From: Rhizobiaceae bacterium | Lineage (GTDB): Bacteria > Pseudomonadota > Alphaproteobacteria > Rhizobiales > Rhizobiaceae | DNA length: 64,000 bases | Reading direction: 5' to 3' | Assembly: GCA_023953845.1 (NCBI GenBank) | Contig: JAMLJC010000001.1 | Coordinates: 1,116,001 to 1,180,000 of the forward strand | Part shown: piece by piece, positions 1-7,938 of the stretch | How the letters are laid out: the number at the start of each line of letters is the position of its first letter | Position numbering within the stretch: position 1 is the first letter of the stretch | The notes under the pieces: generated by a model | Databases searched by the model: none | The model's input: only the letters and a program-made list of their open reading frames with translations | What the model was told of the DNA's origin: nothing | Program-made: the position numbers and the translations under genes

Positions 1-1465
1 TGTTCGAGGCGTCGGCGGGCGCGGCGCTCACGCTGTCCCAGGTCTCATCGACCGTCCACGATCCGGCGAGATGGTCGCCATGCGCTTCGCCGGCATAGAT
101 GACGGTTTCGAGCTGGGCGTCGGAGAGCAGAGCCCGGATGTTTGTCGGCAGCATTGGCCGATAGCTCGGCTTGGGCGGCGCGACGCTCGCCATCGCCGCC
201 GATTGCACCAGCTTGGTGGGGTGGCCCTGAGAACCGGGAATACGGATCGACTGCAATCCGTATTCCTCATAGATCGCCTCAGTCAGGTGCGCGCCCTCGG
301 GCGGCGTCCAGTCCACGATGTCGTAGGCGAGCGGAATACCCTCGGGATCAACGACGCCGGAGGCAGTCGGGCGAGCCATCGTCGTGCGGGCGAGAGTGCC
401 CCGCACCGTTTTCGGCGGAGCGGCGGAAATAGGCGCCGCATTGGCGGGCAGCGTGACAGGCAGGCGCGCGGACACATGCGTCCCGATCCAGTCGAGCAGC
501 GTCGCGGCATCGGGCGCCATGCCTGGTGAGGCCGGGAACGTCGTCGGATCATCGGCGGGCAGCTTGTCGATAACCGTCAGGCGCGTCGGAAAGGTCGTCC
601 CATGCTTGGCATAGACCGCGCCGGCGATGGCGGCGCTGAACACGATGCGTCCGCGCTCCTGCAAGCGGACGAAGGCGTCACGCCAGTCGGGCATATCGGG
701 ACCAACATTGGCGCCGGTGATGGCGACAAGTCGGCCGCCAGGCGCGAGCCGGTTCAGCGCTGAGGCGATATGGCGGAAGCCGGCGTCCTGCACGCGACCC
801 GCGACATGCGCCATCGCCGAGAACGGCGGGTTCATCAGCACGACGCTGGGAACCGTGGCCAGATCGAGATGATCGTCGATCTGCGCCGCGTCGAAGCGGG
901 TGACGGGAATGGCCGGAAAGAGGAAAGAAAGCAGGTCGGCGCGCGTGTCGGCCAGTTCGTTGAGGATCAGCGAACCGCCGGTTGTCGCCGCCAGGATGGC
1001 GAGCAGGCCCGTGCCGGCCGAGGGTTCCAGAACGCGGTCGGCAGGCGTGATCGCCGCCGCCGTCAGTGCGGCGAGGCCCAGCGGCAGCGGCGTCGAAAAT
1101 TGCTGGAGCGCCTGGCTTTCCTCGGAGCGGCGGGTGTGCGTCGGCAGGAGGGCCAGCACCTTCCCCAGCACGGAAAGGCGTGCAGCCGGAGAAGCGGTTT
1201 TGCGGAACAGCGCTTTTCCGTATTTGCGCAGGAACAGGACGGTCGCGACCTCGCACGCCTCGTAGGCCGCTTTCCAATCCCAGGCGCCCGATGCGTCGGA
1301 CGCGCCGAACGCGGTTTCCATCGCGCGGCGCAGGATCGCGACATCGATCTGTGCGCCGCGTTCGAGATGAGGAAGCAGCCGTTCGGCAGCGGCGAGAATC
1401 CCCGACGACGGGGCGAGCAGACGCGACGTGGCCGGCGCGGCGGCCACGGTAGACAGGATGTTCAT
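1..1465 (-). CDS. Strawberry notch-like protein, N-terminal methyltransferase part (partial)
   Basis: The frame is open to the left edge, so only about 488 N-terminal residues are visible. It starts MNILSTVAAA at 1465. A Rossmann-type methyltransferase region carries LEPSAGTG (motif I) and LMNPPF (motif IV of N6-adenine methyltransferases, near 825). The stretch ending at the edge, SWTVDETWDSV, is what precedes the helicase Walker A in strawberry-notch proteins of rhizobial plasmids and integrative elements. The family fuses a methylase-like domain to an SNF2/SNO helicase; its role in element maintenance is not established. The helicase half is off-window. A shared leader element lies upstream (1510-1559). 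Confidence 0.8.
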   Translation of the reverse strand, partial: MNILSTVAAAPATSRLLAPSSGILAAAERLLPHLERGAQIDVAILRRAMETAFGASDASGAWDWKAAYEACEVATVLFLRKYGKALFRKTASPAARLSVLGKVLALLPTHTRRSEESQALQQFSTPLPLGLAALTAAAITPADRVLEPSAGTGLLAILAATTGGSLILNELADTRADLLSFLFPAIPVTRFDAAQIDDHLDLATVPSVVLMNPPFSAMAHVAGRVQDAGFRHIASALNRLAPGGRLVAITGANVGPDMPDWRDAFVRLQERGRIVFSAAIAGAVYAKHGTTFPTRLTVIDKLPADDPTTFPASPGMAPDAATLLDWIGTHVSARLPVTLPANAAPISAAPPKTVRGTLARTTMARPTASGVVDPEGIPLAYDIVDWTPPEGAHLTEAIYEEYGLQSIRIPGSQGHPTKLVQSAAMASVAPPKPSYRPMLPTNIRALLSDAQLETVIYAGEAHGDHLAGSWTVDETWDSVSAAPADASN

Positions 1466-1509
1466 GGGATGAAGCCTCGGAGAGCGGAACTGGACAAGCC
1501 CGCGCGCCG

Positions 1510-1559
1510 CTCTCTCTCGACCGCCCGGACTCACCCCGTCCCGGCGGCCCTCTCACTCT
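1510..1559 (-). promoter_or_regulatory. Shared leader element, copy 1 (upstream of sno-like gene)
   Basis: On the coding (minus) strand AGAGTGAGAG is followed after 30 nt by CGAGAGAGAG, 44 nt before the ATG. The same two blocks precede parB (5107-5158) and the DUF932 gene (6869-6920). Function is not known to me; a regulator site or an mRNA leader is likely. Confidence 0.7.
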
Positions 1560-1575
1560 CAAAGACCGGACATGA

Positions 1576-1608
1576 GAAAAGCGCCCGACCGCGAGGTGGG
1601 CGCTTTTC
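1576..1608. terminator. Bidirectional hairpin terminator
   Basis: GAAAAGCGCCC (1576-1586) and GGGCGCTTTTC (1598-1608) form an 11-bp perfect stem with an 11-nt loop and A/T tails on both sides. It lies just past the stop of the ORF remnant at 1615 and upstream of the sno leader, so it insulates the two. Confidence 0.75.
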
Positions 1609-1614
1609 AGAGGA

Positions 1615-1842
1615 TCAGTTCCAGTGTTCGTCCAAGATCTCGCCGGCGACGAGCGCGCGGGCTTTGCGTATCAGATCATCGCCGCAGATCGCTATGTGGC
1701 CGAAGAACCTCGCATGGGCGCCGTGCTCCCAATCGGCATAGGCGCAATGTTCGAGTAGCAAAAAGCCTAACGCTCGCTGCCGCCAGGCGTCGGCAATAGC
1801 GCGTATATTCGACCCGTTGCGGGCCTCCCCGAAGTGCAGAAA
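1615..1842 (-). pseudogene. Start-less ORF remnant, about 75 codons
   Basis: On the minus strand an open frame reads LHFGEARNGS... to ...ILDEHWN and a stop at 1615. It looks like genuine protein sequence (mixed polar and aromatic residues, no low-complexity shadow pattern), but it is preceded directly by a TGA (1843-1845). The only codons near its 5' end are TTT CTG, with no ATG, GTG or TTG in a usable place. I read it as a 5'-truncated gene, or one started from a rare CTG. The strong terminator directly downstream supports past expression. I do not recognise the family. Confidence 0.45.
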
Positions 1843-1874
1843 TCAAATTGTCTCTTGTAGCGCTTGGTCGCGCA

Positions 1875-2777
1875 CTATTTCCACCGTAGCCATTGAAGCG
1901 TCAAGTCCTCATGCGATCTGTCGTCCTCCCAACTCAGCGTCAGCCAGTTAGTAGAAGTAGGATAAGAGATCAGAAACCGGCCTGGTCGATATTTTGCGTC
2001 ACGCAGCCATGGATACTTATTTAAGTCGGCTTCTTCGAACAACAAAACGAAGCGAAGCCCCATGATATTAATTGCAAGAGCTTCGATTTCGTCATGCTCG
2101 TTTGTCAGGGGCTGGAACTGAAAGCGCAGCGTGTTCTCAGTCATGTCTCCCGTGTTCATAGTGCAGTACAAACCCGCACCACCCGACCAGTGCCGAGGGT
2201 CATCGAGCAGGTCAAGAAGCAAAGCATCACGAGAGAATGCCCCCGAAAGTCGTTCGCCGCCGCGTGCCAGATTCCGCGACACAGCCGCTGCTTTTGCCGT
2301 CTTCAACAGCCAGCGTTCGAGGTCATGCCCGGAGATAATTGCATGCCGTGAACCGTTATCGTGTTTGAGATACGACATGAGCGACGCGAAAAAGTAATGC
2401 GCCGCCGAATCGAGCGGGCTAAGTGAGCTGTTGTGCTTGGTACAAAGGCATTTCGCTTCTATCGGCGGGAGGATTTTCACTTCACCCGCTTCGAGCCATG
2501 GAACGCCAGAGATCGAAAAATCGCCGCCGTCCATCAATACATGGCAGACGGAGTTCGAGATTATATGTTCGCCGGAAATCGGCGCAACGCACGAACCCAG
2601 CTCCTTCATGTAGCATCGTTCGACGCGCCCGGTCGAAGGCAATGCACGTAGTCCAAGAACAGCAGGCGACTTGTGCCATCTGTTATTGTTGAAGCAACAA
2701 AGCCGCGCGGGTTTAGTTGAACCACACGGACATGGTCCGTTTAAAACCGCCTCTTCCTTTCGCTTTCGTTCGCCCAT
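1875..2777 (-). CDS. Hypothetical protein with SEC-C-like and HNH-like motifs
   Basis: A 300-residue protein. The N-terminus has PCPCGSTKPARLCC (residues about 14-28), a SEC-C-type zinc motif. A second cysteine/histidine module follows: CYMKELGSC, then SGEHIISNSVC, then CLCTKHNSSLSPLD (about residues 55-120), arranged like the zinc and His positions of HNH endonucleases (C..C, HxIS, C..HN). The C-terminal 170 residues are unrecognised. Base composition is clearly lower in G+C than its neighbours, and it sits alone between element backbone genes, which fits acquired cargo. A TTGCT/AGCAA inverted repeat (2782-2797) lies a few bases upstream of the ATG. The nuclease role is inferred. Confidence 0.6.
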   Translation of the reverse strand: MGERKRKEEAVLNGPCPCGSTKPARLCCFNNNRWHKSPAVLGLRALPSTGRVERCYMKELGSCVAPISGEHIISNSVCHVLMDGGDFSISGVPWLEAGEVKILPPIEAKCLCTKHNSSLSPLDSAAHYFFASLMSYLKHDNGSRHAIISGHDLERWLLKTAKAAAVSRNLARGGERLSGAFSRDALLLDLLDDPRHWSGGAGLYCTMNTGDMTENTLRFQFQPLTNEHDEIEALAINIMGLRFVLLFEEADLNKYPWLRDAKYRPGRFLISYPTSTNWLTLSWEDDRSHEDLTLQWLRWK

Positions 2778-2848
2778 AACGTTGCTTTATACAGCAAAGC
2801 ATGACTTCGTGTGCGTCAAAATTTCAGCCGCGTCAGGCTCCTGAAACG

Positions 2849-2872
2849 AAAAAGCCCGGTGCGAAGCCGGGC
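2849..2872 (-). terminator. Rho-independent terminator of parB-like gene
   Basis: On the minus strand GCCCGGC, a short loop and CCGGGC are followed by TTTTT, 60 nt past the parB stop. Confidence 0.8.
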
Positions 2873-2931
2873 AAGTGTGGGTCTGGGGATGGCGGCGGAG
2901 AGCGGATTGCGCCGCTCCCCACCGGGATCGA

Positions 2932-5076
2932 TCACTCGACGGCGATCATGGCGTCCTCGTCTTCCTCGACGTTGGCGGGCTCTTCCTCGTCGTCATCTTC
3001 GGCGAGGAAAGCAGGAAGCGCTTCATCGCCATCGGTCTGACCAACGGGCCCGACAGCCCCGTCGCCATCGGCGCCCTTGAGGCGCAGCGGCTCGGGCAGC
3101 CAGCCGGTATCAGCGAGCAAGCGTTCAGCCTCCTTGGCCATGTCGCCCTTCTTCATGTGGTCGATGAGCTGCGCGGCGCGCTCGCCGGCGCCTTCGCGAA
3201 CGGCTTCGAGAATGCGCGCTTTGGTGACGCGGCCGAGATAATTGCCGACCGTCGGCCGCCATCCGACTTGCGCCATGTCGAGACCCGTCGCCCGCGCCAG
3301 CCGATCGGCCTGCGCCAGCCGGACCTTCAGCCCATGCTCGCTGACGCCAGAGCCGCTATAGGGGTTCGGCCGCTCATAGAGCGCGTTGACGCCATAGCTG
3401 ACGCAATGGGCAAGCAGCTCCATGCGGTTGTCGTCGTCGAGCGCCACGAGCCAGCCCCACAGCGCCTCGTCATCGGCCGGAACATGATCGCCCCAGCGCT
3501 CATGCCGATCGGTGACGGCTTGCGCGGAGGCGCTATCCTTCAACTCCTCGGCCTGCGCCGTGAAGTGGATTGGCCGGACATTGGCCTCCAGCGCGCCCGT
3601 CGCCGGGCGATGCAGGAACGTGTCCGACACCAGCTTGTGCAGCAGTGCCGTCATGGCGACATGCGGATGGCTCGCCACGGCATCGCGCAAGGCAAGCGTG
3701 CGATGCGCCGTCAGCTCGGTGATGAGGCGTTCGGGCAGCGGCTTGATGCCGTCCTCCTCGTCATCCTCCGCCGCCGACGCGGGCTGGCCGCCGATGGTGA
3801 TGACGGCGCGCTGGATGGCGAGCGTCGCCGGTTCGCTGGTTTCGGGATTGCTGACCTCCGGGCTATCGTCACCTTCCGGCTCGACAGGCCGTTCGTCCTC
3901 CGGGCGGACATAGCCGCGATCGACGACGAGCTTGCCGTTGGCGTCGAGGGTCACGAAGACGCCGGCGATGGTGATCTCGGTCGGATCGTAGCGCACCGGC
4001 CTGTTGTCGAGTTCCTTCAGTGCCGCCTCGATCTCGCCAAGGCGCTGATCGATCTCGTCCGGCAGTTCGTCGGCGCTGTCATATTCCTCGGACAGGCGAT
4101 CAAATTCGGCCTGCAAGGCGTCGCGCGTCGCCTGTTCCGCCTCGCTCATGTCGAGCGGCGCGCCGGAAATCTCCCGCATTCCGTGGATGACGCCGTAGGG
4201 AATGCTGAGGGCGGCTTCGACCCATTTCCAGCCTTCGGCGGCGATCTCGTCGGCCGCCGCCTTCAGCTTCTCGGCGACCAGGCGATCGAGCAGGGCGGCA
4301 TCCTGAAGCCAGCCTCCGTCGTCCGACTGGAAGAGGTCACGCAGCACGATGCCACCGGCCGCCTCGTAGGCGTCGATGCCGACGAACACGGCGCGCTTGT
4401 CGGAGGCGCGCACGGTGGTCTCGGTCAGCATCCGCCGGACCTGCCACGGCTCCTTCTGCCAGCCGGCGCTGATCGTCTCCCAGACCTGTTCCTGGCGGGC
4501 ATGGTCAGCCGAGACGGTGAAGGCCATCAGCATTTCCAGCGTCATGCCGTCCTCGGCATAGATGTCGAGCAGCTTCGACGACACTGACGCGAGGCGCAGG
4601 CGCTGCTTCACCACGTTGACGCCGACGAAGAACGCTGCGGCGATCGCCTCCTCGGTCATGCCCTTGTCGCGCATGGCCTGAAACGCCCGGAACTGGTCGA
4701 GCGGATGGAGCGGGGCGCGGTCGATGTTCTCGACCAGCGAGATTTCGTCGATCAGAATGCCGCTTGCCGCATCGCTGACGACGCAGGGCACGGGCGCGGT
4801 CTTGGCGAGACGCTTCTGCTTGGCCAGCAGTTCGAGCGCCCGATAACGGCGGCCGCCCGCGGGCACCTCGAACATGCCGGTCTCCTGATCTTCGGCGCCG
4901 AGGACCGGCCTGACATGCAAGGACTGGATCAGGCCACGTCGGGCGATGGACTCGGCCAGCTCCTCGATCGACACGCCGGCCTTCACGCGCCGGACATTGG
5001 CTTGGGCGAGCATCAGCTTGTTAAAGGGGATGTCGCGCGACGACGACAGGGTGATCTTCTGAATGGCAGACGCCAT
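2932..5076 (-). CDS. ParB/RepB/Spo0J-family protein (plasmid/ICE type, 714 aa)
   Basis: The N-terminal ParB/Srx nuclease-like domain has LAESIARRGLIQSL (about residues 40-53), the GGRRYRAL segment (about 75-82) and the ENIDRAPLHPLDQFRAF block (about 117-133). A HTH follows (MTEEAIAAAFFVGVNVVKQRLRL). After residue 250 come a long acidic/coiled region and an uncharacterised C-terminus ending in an acidic EEDEDA tail. At 714 residues it is much longer than chromosomal ParB (about 300) and matches the large ParB-like proteins that accompany sno and DUF932 genes on rhizobial mobile elements. No parA is adjacent, so a transcriptional or maintenance role is as likely as partition. The leader element lies 30 nt upstream. 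Confidence 0.85.
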   Translation of the reverse strand: MASAIQKITLSSSRDIPFNKLMLAQANVRRVKAGVSIEELAESIARRGLIQSLHVRPVLGAEDQETGMFEVPAGGRRYRALELLAKQKRLAKTAPVPCVVSDAASGILIDEISLVENIDRAPLHPLDQFRAFQAMRDKGMTEEAIAAAFFVGVNVVKQRLRLASVSSKLLDIYAEDGMTLEMLMAFTVSADHARQEQVWETISAGWQKEPWQVRRMLTETTVRASDKRAVFVGIDAYEAAGGIVLRDLFQSDDGGWLQDAALLDRLVAEKLKAAADEIAAEGWKWVEAALSIPYGVIHGMREISGAPLDMSEAEQATRDALQAEFDRLSEEYDSADELPDEIDQRLGEIEAALKELDNRPVRYDPTEITIAGVFVTLDANGKLVVDRGYVRPEDERPVEPEGDDSPEVSNPETSEPATLAIQRAVITIGGQPASAAEDDEEDGIKPLPERLITELTAHRTLALRDAVASHPHVAMTALLHKLVSDTFLHRPATGALEANVRPIHFTAQAEELKDSASAQAVTDRHERWGDHVPADDEALWGWLVALDDDNRMELLAHCVSYGVNALYERPNPYSGSGVSEHGLKVRLAQADRLARATGLDMAQVGWRPTVGNYLGRVTKARILEAVREGAGERAAQLIDHMKKGDMAKEAERLLADTGWLPEPLRLKGADGDGAVGPVGQTDGDEALPAFLAEDDDEEEPANVEEDEDAMIAVE

Positions 5077-5106
5077 GGTCTTTACTCCGCGACGGACGCC
5101 GAGAGC

Positions 5107-5158
5107 CTCTCTCTCGAACCAAAATCCGTCACGAAGCGAAGCGCCACCCTCTCACTCT
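5107..5158 (-). promoter_or_regulatory. Shared leader element, copy 2 (upstream of parB)
   Basis: AGAGTGAGAG, 32 nt, CGAGAGAGAG followed by GCTCTCGGCGTCCGTC on the coding strand. It also shares CGTGACGG in the spacer and the downstream GGCT(C/T)TCGGCG block with copy 3, so copies 2 and 3 are the closest pair. Confidence 0.75.
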
Positions 5159-5562
5159 TGGAGGGCAGCGCCACGGAATCAGACAAACGGAAAAGCACGG
5201 AAGCGCAAAGCCGGAGATGCGGACCTGGTGCCCAAAGAGCAAACAGACAGAAGATTAGATTGGGCGCGAAAAGCGGGCCTTGCTTGACCAGACTTCCTTT
5301 CGATGCTTTCTTTTGTGTGGATTTGCAGCTTGGTCAAGAAACTGGGCTTCGCACTTCTGGTAAGCGTCACCGCGTGGATGGCGTCACTTCCAAGTCTCAC
5401 AGTGGATACCAAATTCACCGTGAAAATGGAGGTAAGTATGCAGGTACACGTAGATGCAAAGGTGCAAAGTGAAGCGGGCGTTCGTGTGAGTCCTTGGTGG
5501 TGAAGCTGATCCGCGCAAGTGACGGTGCTATGTAGTTATGGCTTGGATATTGACCTAGACGA
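5159..5562. other. Non-coding gap between parB leader and DUF932 gene
   Basis: I see no convincing gene here on either strand; the small ORFs have no family resemblance or good start context. A tRNA-like 3' end begins at its right side. Confidence 0.5.
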
Positions 5563-5594
5563 CGCCAGAGGGTTCGATTCCCTCGCTCACACCA
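5563..5594 (+). other. tRNA-like 3' end (T-arm plus CCA)
   Basis: GAGGG-TTCGATT-CCCTC forms a canonical T-arm with TTCGATT loop, followed by GCTCACACCA. A GTGAGT at 5486-5491 could pair with GCTCAC, but this would give a 109-nt molecule with only a 6-bp acceptor and no clear anticodon arm. It is more likely a relic tRNA end, as left by site-specific integration, than a working tRNA. Confidence 0.4.
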
Positions 5595-5631
5595 AACTTC
5601 TTTGCTTTGCCCGCTTCTCCCCTTTGCTGCA

Positions 5632-6837
5632 TCAAGCCGCTCGATCGAGCAGCTTCTTTGCCTTCGCCTCCATGTCGAGGCGGGCGTCCTGATGCGGCTT
5701 GTCGCGCGCGACGGCCGTGATGCCTTGCACGAAATCGAAGATGCTCTCGGGCGGACGGCCTTCCTCGGCCAGCACCGCGTCGATGATCTTGCCGGTCTCG
5801 GCCTTCGAGAAGCCGCGCCGGCGTAGAAAATCGCTGCGATCCTCGTCCGTGCGCGCCACGATCCGCTCGCGCGCCGCCTTGATGCCGTTGATGAAGGGCA
5901 TGGGCGACGAGTTCGCGAAGTTGAGCAGCGCCGGCGCCGCCTCATGGGCAAAGCGCGAGGCGGCATATTTGCTGTGCCGGATGCTGATCTCCTCGAAATC
6001 CTCGACGCCCCACAGGTTTCGATTCTGGCAGACTGCGCGCAGATAGAAGCTCGCCATGCCGAGCGTCTTGGCACCGACCTCCGAGTTCCAGGCGTAGAAG
6101 CCCCGGAAGAACAGGTCGGGCGAGCCATCCGGCAGCTTGCCGGCCTCGATGGGGTTCAGGTCATCGACGAGGAACACGAACACATCGCGGTCGCTGGCAT
6201 AGAGCGTCGTCGTGTCCTTCGAGATGTCGACACGCGGGTTGTAGATTCCCGTCGACCAGTCGAGCACGCCCGGCACTTTCCAGCGCGTATCGCCCGTGCC
6301 GTCGCCGGCGATGCGCTGCACCGCCTCGACCAGTTCGTGATCGTAGATGCGGCCATAATCCGGGCCGGTGACGGCGCGCAGTTCGACGCGGCTCCCTGAA
6401 ACGCCATCGCCGGTTTCCAGCGTCTTGATCTGCTCGGCGCGGTTCGACGTCAGGCCGTATTGCAGATTGATGCCGGCGAGCGCCGCAGGAAGCTGGCGCA
6501 GATAGGCGGCAGGAGCGCCGACCTGGCTCGCCAACTGGCCGAAGCTCCAGTGCGTCGGAGCCACGGGCGCCTCGGCGCCGGGCAAGATCAGCGACAGCCG
6601 CTCAGGATCGGTGCGGCTCGCCTCGACATGGATCAGCGCCGTTTCCACCACGCGGGTCCGGCTACGTTCGGACCGATCGCGCACCGAGCGGGCCAGGTCG
6701 CCGAGTGACAGGAACCGCTCATCGTCGGGCCGCGAGAACCACTCCGACGACACCCGGCCGACGCGCTCGCCGCGCGTGACATCCACCTTGTAGCCGCCGC
6801 TGAGATCGCGGCGGGCATCGAGAACCTGCATGTTCAT
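5632..6837 (-). CDS. DUF932 (phage/plasmid-like TIGR03299-type) protein
   Basis: A 401-residue DUF932 protein. Typical features are THWSFGQLASQVGAPAAYLRQLP in the first third, the ELRAVTGPDYGRIYDHELV segment, the WSTGIYNPRVDISKDTTTLYASDRDVFVFLVDD core and the FYAWNSEVGAKTLGMASFYLRAVCQNRNLWG block. The family is common on plasmids and integrative elements; no biochemical role is settled. I chose the ATG at 6837 because GGAAGG stands just upstream; the longer frame to 6894 would run through the conserved leader element (6869-6920). It forms part of the backbone with the sno-like and parB-like genes. Confidence 0.85.
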   Translation of the reverse strand: MNMQVLDARRDLSGGYKVDVTRGERVGRVSSEWFSRPDDERFLSLGDLARSVRDRSERSRTRVVETALIHVEASRTDPERLSLILPGAEAPVAPTHWSFGQLASQVGAPAAYLRQLPAALAGINLQYGLTSNRAEQIKTLETGDGVSGSRVELRAVTGPDYGRIYDHELVEAVQRIAGDGTGDTRWKVPGVLDWSTGIYNPRVDISKDTTTLYASDRDVFVFLVDDLNPIEAGKLPDGSPDLFFRGFYAWNSEVGAKTLGMASFYLRAVCQNRNLWGVEDFEEISIRHSKYAASRFAHEAAPALLNFANSSPMPFINGIKAARERIVARTDEDRSDFLRRRGFSKAETGKIIDAVLAEEGRPPESIFDFVQGITAVARDKPHQDARLDMEAKAKKLLDRAA

Positions 6838-6868
6838 GGGAAAACCTTCCATGACGGGCGCCGAAAGC

Positions 6869-6920
6869 CTCTCTCTCGGCGCTCCACCCGTCACGGAAAC
6901 TCGATCCGCACTCTCACTCT
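6869..6920 (-). promoter_or_regulatory. Shared leader element, copy 3 (upstream of DUF932 gene)
   Basis: AGAGTGAGAG, 32 nt containing CGTGACGG, then CGAGAGAGAG and GCTTTCGGCGCCCGTC on the coding strand, ending 31 nt before the ATG. Same spacing as copy 2. Confidence 0.75.
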
Positions 6921-7051
6921 ACAGGGGATGTTGCAGGATCTCCCCATAAAAACGGGCGCCAGCAACCCTGATACTGGCCCAGAAGAAGACTTCCACCAAA
7001 TCCAGACGGGACAACTTCTGCAATTTCATGCCCAATTCAGCTTCCGGAAAT

Positions 7052-7864
7052 TTAGATGCAGGTTTCTCCAAACAGTGCGGTGCTTTGTTCACCTACGAGC
7101 TTCTGAAATTCACCGTAGCACTTCGACAAATTAAGGCATTGCGTCTTCAATTCGCGCACTATGGTCTCCAGCTTGATTGGATCACTGCCTCCTACCCCGT
7201 AGAAGGGCTTTCCACTATTTCCAGATGGCAGTCGCTTCATCATCTGCGTTATCCCAAGTTCCACATGTGGGGTGAAGCGATGAGTATGCTTGCTGCGGAA
7301 ATCGTCCGTTGCCGTTTTATAGTCCCGCGCGTCGACAGTATTGAGAGCCTTGATCAGTCTCTTCCAGGATCGCCAGGATTTAGCCAGTTTCGCGGCTATC
7401 CCTTCATGGATGTCCCAGTCTTCAGGAAGAGTCGCAAAATCGTCCGACCATTGTTCCCCTTGTTGCAGACAATTCGCCTGATGAGATAGATGTGCGATCG
7501 CAAAGTAAAACCTGGCTTTGATCGTGTAGGGGGCGAGAAGAGCCGTTGAGGCCAGGTCTTGCACGAATTCATGCAGCAGATCGTTTTTCCGGCGAAGATC
7601 CAGCCCTTCCAAGACCGGCTGCCATGCCTCTAACCGTGTTGTGAGATCGATCAGATGATTGATGCTGTTGGCCAGTTCTCGCGCAGCATCACCAGCCATA
7701 GTCCGGTAAACCATTTGCTGGAGGCCGAATCTCGCATTCAGATTAACGTTTTGTGGTGGTTTGAACCAATCATATTGCATAAGTGGCGTACATGGCGCGG
7801 TGTTGCGGAGCGCTGTCCGGTATTCAGAATATTTTGATGTGAGAAAAATATTTCTTGTATTCAT
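7052..7864 (-). CDS. Hypothetical protein, possible HEPN-fold (Rx4H)
   Basis: A 270-residue, largely helical protein I cannot assign by family. Near residue 190 it has FRSKHTHR, an R-x4-H arrangement as in the catalytic site of HEPN ribonucleases, placed late after several predicted helices, as in some HEPN proteins. There are no signal peptide or membrane segments. Lower G+C and A/T runs around its start set it apart from the backbone genes and suggest recent acquisition. It stands alone between the DUF932 gene and a toxin-antitoxin pair. The start at 7864 is preferred to 7900, but both are possible. The HEPN reading is inference from one motif and position. Confidence 0.5.
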   Translation of the reverse strand: MNTRNIFLTSKYSEYRTALRNTAPCTPLMQYDWFKPPQNVNLNARFGLQQMVYRTMAGDAARELANSINHLIDLTTRLEAWQPVLEGLDLRRKNDLLHEFVQDLASTALLAPYTIKARFYFAIAHLSHQANCLQQGEQWSDDFATLPEDWDIHEGIAAKLAKSWRSWKRLIKALNTVDARDYKTATDDFRSKHTHRFTPHVELGITQMMKRLPSGNSGKPFYGVGGSDPIKLETIVRELKTQCLNLSKCYGEFQKLVGEQSTALFGETCI

Positions 7865-7938
7865 CAAGAATTCTTTTTTTTCTTCGGTCTGCGTCTGCAA
7901 ATCTGTGTGAAGGCAAGGACTTCAGAGCCGCTTAACGT

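Noticed and set aside
2875..4587. 570-codon open frame on the plus strand
   Set aside because: Antisense to the parB-like gene, and it includes the parB terminator region; no family similarity.
5486..5594. Functional tRNA gene
   Set aside because: The T-arm is perfect, but the acceptor has only six pairs, the total length is 109 nt and no anticodon arm is evident. Kept only as a tRNA-like end.
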